44,770 bases of DNA from contig JACPSI010000076.1 of NCBI GenBank assembly GCA_016193365.1, forward strand, positions 1 to 44,770, in the 5' to 3' direction. Below the pieces are notes generated by a model, which worked only from the letters and a program-made list of their open reading frames with translations, was not told the origin of the DNA and searched no databases. Source of the stretch: Ignavibacteriales bacterium (GTDB taxonomy: Bacteria; Bacteroidota; Ignavibacteria; UBA10030). Both the position numbers and the translations under genes were made by a program. Positions 41,623 through 44,770 of the stretch are shown in pieces (within the stretch, counting starts at the first letter, position 1; every line of letters begins with the position of its first letter).

Positions 41623-44600
41623 CGAACTTCGAGGTTCCTGAGCCGATTCTTAATTCCCCCTACGATGAACCAAAAGAATTTTGGAAAATCGTCGAGGGTG
41701 AGGCACCGAAGCGCATACCAGGACGCCGGCCTGCTCGTTACTACTACAAACCTCCTGGCAGACAACCAGAATACTTTGGCGCGGAAGACCTCGGGACTGA
41801 AATTGAGCTTAAGTTGGTCAACCGTATCCGTGGCCGTGTAAATCAATGGCGATCAGAAAAGTACATCGGCGTCAGCAGGACAACGCTTGAGCTGCTCAAT
41901 TATTGGAAAAGAGAGGGTCGTCTGCATAGATTGTTCTTTGCGCAACTCGAGGCAGCAGAAACTATTATTTTTTTGAGAGAGGCCCGCCCTGATTTCCTTC
42001 AAGGAATAGACATCCCCGTCGATGAACTTGGGCCGGATGGAAAAGAAAAAGGATTCACTGCTTTCACTCGTTATGCCTGTAAGCTGGCAACTGGAACGGG
42101 CAAGACAACTGTTATGGGGATGCTCGCAGCGTGGAGCATTTTAAACAAGGTAAACGACCGCGCCAACCCGAAGTTTTCCGATGTTGTGCTCATTATTTGC
42201 CCAAACGTGACTATCAAGAATCGACTTCAGGAACTCGACCCACGACTCGGAGAAGCTAGTTTGTATAGAACTTTTGACCTCGTTTCCCCACATCTTATGA
42301 GCCAACTTTCACTTGGCCGCGTTATGGTGACTAACTGGCATATCTTCGAACCGCAGACCATCCAGGTGGGCGGAGTGTCGGCAAAAGTCATGAAGGCGGG
42401 GGTTGCACTTCGTCTGAGAGAACATATCATTATCGGCCCAAAGTCCACGACTGCAAGAGGAAAGAGATACCTATCACCTGACGATCTTGCCAGGCAGATT
42501 GCCGCAGGAATGGTCAATGTCCTCGATGAGGAGCGAGATAAATCCGGCAACCTGAAAAAGGTATATGTGGAATCCGTTAAACACGTAGAAAGCGATACAT
42601 CCGTTGTTAACCGTGTGCTTGGTCGTGAAATTGGTGGCAAACAAAACATTCTGGTGTTCAACGATGAGGCCCATCATGCCTACCGCATCCGGCGAGGCGC
42701 GGAAGATGAGTTTGAAGAGGAGATTTTTGGCGAAGAGGAAGGAACGGAGGAATTCTTCAGGGAGGCGAATGTATGGATAGAGGGGCTGGACAAGATAAAT
42801 AGGCATCGAGGAGTAAATTTTTGCGTTGACCTTTCGGCAACTCCATATTTCCTCTCAAGAGTCGGGCAGGAGACGAATCGGCCATTCCCCTGGGTCGTCT
42901 GTGAATTCGGCTTGACTGATGCAATTGAGTCCGGGCTTGTGAAAATTCCCCAGTTAGCCGTGAGAGATACGACAGGAAGAGAAATTCCGGGGTATTTTAA
43001 CATTTGGCGGTGGATTCTGCCTCAGCTGACACCTGCCGAGCGAGGTGGAAAGAAGGAGAGCCCGAAGCCCGAGGCGATTTTGAAATATGCAAACACGCCA
43101 ATTGCAATGTTGAGTGGGCTTTGGGATCAACTCCGTGTTGAATGGGAAAAGAGCAAGGATGATTCAAGGCCCCCGGTGTTCATAATTGTTTGCAAGAATA
43201 CGAAAATCGCAAAGGTTTTATACGAGTGGATCGGAGAAAACAGACCGCCTCAGGGAATACCACCTCTTGGAATCAAGGGCTTCCAAAACAACGGGACAAT
43301 AAATACAATTCGCGTTGACACAAAAGTCGTCTTTGAGACAGAATCTGATGAAGCCAAAAGCGACGAAACTAAATGGATGAGGTATACACTGAATACAGTG
43401 GGCAAAACTGATTGGCCAAGAGATAAAATGGGCCGGTCGATTTATCCCGAGGGTTTTGAAGAGCTGGCAAAGAAACTAGACCGCCCGTTGCATCCACCTG
43501 GAAGAGATGTTCGTTGCATCGTGAGTGTGAGCATGTTGACCGAAGGTTGGGACTGCAACACCGTTACTCATATTATAGGGCTCCGTCCGTTTATGTCTCA
43601 ACTTTTGTGCGAGCAGGTTGTTGGTAGAGGACTCCGCCGCACAGACTACGATGTCGACGAAAACCAAAGGCTCAAAGAAGAGGTCGCTAAAGTATTCGGA
43701 GTTCCATTTGAGATCATTCCTTTCAAGGAGAACAAGGGTGGAGCACAAGCTCCACCACAACGACGACACCACGTTTGTTCCATTCCGGAAAAAGCCAAAT
43801 ATCGAATTACTTATCCACGTGTCGAGGGTTATCGCCAAGCAATCAAGAACAGAGTGGTTCTTGATGAGAGTGTCGCTTCGCTAAGACTTGATCCGTTGAG
43901 TATTCCAACTGAAGTCGAGATGAAGGCGTCTCTTTTGAGCAATCAAGGAAGGCCATCCTTGACGGGTCCCGGTAAGCTTGAGAATGTAACATTGAATCCG
44001 TTTCGATCCGGGAAACGGCTACAAGAGCTGATTTTTGAACTTGCGCGAGATCTCACAAGAGATTATGTCCACCAGCCGGGGTGTGAAGCTCCCCCGCATG
44101 TTCTGTTTCCACAAATGGTTGACATCGTGCAAAAATACCTCCAGAACAAAGTCCACGTTGCACCTTCAGCCCATTTACTCGATGTGTTTCTGTCGCCTTA
44201 CTATGGATGGGTGATAGAAAGACTTGCGAACTCCATAAAACCGGATACTCGACAAGGTGAGACTCCCGAAGTGCCTCGTTATGAGGTAAACCGAGGTCCA
44301 GGGTCTACTGATGATGTTGATTTCTGGACAAGCAAGGATATTCGAGAAGTTGTTCATTCTCACCTTAATTATGCTGTTCTTGATACTAAGCAATGGGAAC
44401 AATCGGCAACATTTGCAATCGACAAACATCCGGCTGTGGACGCCTTTGTAAAAAATGCCGGTTTAGGATTTGCTATTCCATACTTGCACAATGGCGAGCC
44501 ACACGACTACGTGCCAGATTTTATCATCCGTTTAAAGACCCGTCCGCCATGCCACTTAATCCTCGAGACAAAAGGGCACGATGAACTGGTTGAGGTCAAG

Positions 44601-44732
44601 AAGCAGGCAGCACAACGTTGGGTTAATGCAGTCAACGCCGACGGGACATATGGTTCGTGGAAATACGAAATTGTTTTTCACCCAACCGATGTAACAGATT
44701 GCATCACCAAGTCGTTGAACGGTCGTCGCTAG
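41619..44732 (+). CDS. Type III-like restriction subunit (Res; DEAD-box helicase/nuclease)
   Basis: 1037 residues. SF2 helicase: Walker A ATGTGKTT (157-164), DEAH motif II (349-352) in NDEAHHAY, SATPY (406-410), and a second RecA lobe with VSVSMLTEGWDCNTVTHIIGL and the arginine-finger GRGLRR. A C-terminal PD-(D/E)xK nuclease with YVPDF (Asp967), ILETKG (Glu983, Lys985). This is the translocase/endonuclease partner of the Mod at 37027; it needs Mod for target recognition. Size and motif order agree with Type III-like restriction endonucleases. Downstream only 38 nt remain in the window. Confidence 0.92.
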   Translation: MTNFEVPEPILNSPYDEPKEFWKIVEGEAPKRIPGRRPARYYYKPPGRQPEYFGAEDLGTEIELKLVNRIRGRVNQWRSEKYIGVSRTTLELLNYWKREGRLHRLFFAQLEAAETIIFLREARPDFLQGIDIPVDELGPDGKEKGFTAFTRYACKLATGTGKTTVMGMLAAWSILNKVNDRANPKFSDVVLIICPNVTIKNRLQELDPRLGEASLYRTFDLVSPHLMSQLSLGRVMVTNWHIFEPQTIQVGGVSAKVMKAGVALRLREHIIIGPKSTTARGKRYLSPDDLARQIAAGMVNVLDEERDKSGNLKKVYVESVKHVESDTSVVNRVLGREIGGKQNILVFNDEAHHAYRIRRGAEDEFEEEIFGEEEGTEEFFREANVWIEGLDKINRHRGVNFCVDLSATPYFLSRVGQETNRPFPWVVCEFGLTDAIESGLVKIPQLAVRDTTGREIPGYFNIWRWILPQLTPAERGGKKESPKPEAILKYANTPIAMLSGLWDQLRVEWEKSKDDSRPPVFIIVCKNTKIAKVLYEWIGENRPPQGIPPLGIKGFQNNGTINTIRVDTKVVFETESDEAKSDETKWMRYTLNTVGKTDWPRDKMGRSIYPEGFEELAKKLDRPLHPPGRDVRCIVSVSMLTEGWDCNTVTHIIGLRPFMSQLLCEQVVGRGLRRTDYDVDENQRLKEEVAKVFGVPFEIIPFKENKGGAQAPPQRRHHVCSIPEKAKYRITYPRVEGYRQAIKNRVVLDESVASLRLDPLSIPTEVEMKASLLSNQGRPSLTGPGKLENVTLNPFRSGKRLQELIFELARDLTRDYVHQPGCEAPPHVLFPQMVDIVQKYLQNKVHVAPSAHLLDVFLSPYYGWVIERLANSIKPDTRQGETPEVPRYEVNRGPGSTDDVDFWTSKDIREVVHSHLNYAVLDTKQWEQSATFAIDKHPAVDAFVKNAGLGFAIPYLHNGEPHDYVPDFIIRLKTRPPCHLILETKGHDELVEVKKQAAQRWVNAVNADGTYGSWKYEIVFHPTDVTDCITKSLNGRR

Positions 44733-44770
44733 GTATCTGTGTATCTTGTCATCACTGAATCAAATTCTGG

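Noticed and set aside
1-44770. tRNA or rRNA genes
   Set aside because: All gaps were read; none shows a tRNA cloverleaf with the GTTCRA arm or conserved rRNA sequence.

Overview
The window looks like a chromosomal segment of a Gram-negative bacterium of the Bacteroidota / Chlorobiota / Ignavibacteriota (FCB) type. Evidence: secreted proteins with FlgD-like C-terminal domains, a lamin-tail surface protein, large secreted M14 peptidases and amidohydrolases, a Sel1-repeat protein, an outer-membrane beta-barrel, and many palindromic intergenic repeats with REP-type transposases. The assignment is an inference from gene content. No rRNA, tRNA or CRISPR array was seen.

Left part (1 to about 17 kb): mostly ordinary chromosomal genes. 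On the minus strand lie a truncated secreted amidohydrolase and a Sel1-repeat protein. The plus strand carries two REP-associated tyrosine transposases flanking an alpha/beta hydrolase inside a small REP array, a stand-alone Lrp/AsnC effector domain with a 54-residue membrane protein, an M14 carboxypeptidase, a lamin-tail secreted protein, glnD overlapping murI, a small lipoprotein, an orphan NarL-type response regulator, and two paralogous lipoproteins, the second frameshifted.

Middle part (about 17.8 to 28.5 kb): accessory genes separated by repeats. They include a membrane-anchored patatin-like phospholipase, two uncharacterised envelope proteins, a GIY-YIG nuclease whose tail is made of repeat sequence, a transglutaminase-like/HET-C-like protein paired with a permuted papain-like (YiiX-type) protein, a tandem-repeat membrane protein, a beta-barrel and an ORF6N gene truncated by repeats. 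A 1.5-kb gene-free array follows (about 26.99-28.49 kb), built of hairpin-forming modules. Two of its homologous hairpins differ by a base-pair-preserving change.

Right part (28.5 kb to the end): after a SIMPL-domain protein, base composition becomes visibly more A/T-rich. One run of close or overlapping genes encodes a lipoprotein substrate-binding protein, permease and ATPase of an amino-acid-type ABC importer, followed by two SAM methyltransferases and a polytopic membrane protein. Next come a DUF262/HNH (GmrSD-like) nuclease and a Type III-like restriction-modification operon. In that operon an AAA ATPase and a DUF4276 (TOPRIM-like) protein sit between methyltransferase and restriction subunits with 4-nt overlaps. 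The far right is therefore a defence island. The ATPase-DUF4276 cassette inside the Type III operon, the ABC-transporter/methyltransferase operon and the covarying hairpin family are the best candidates for something little described.
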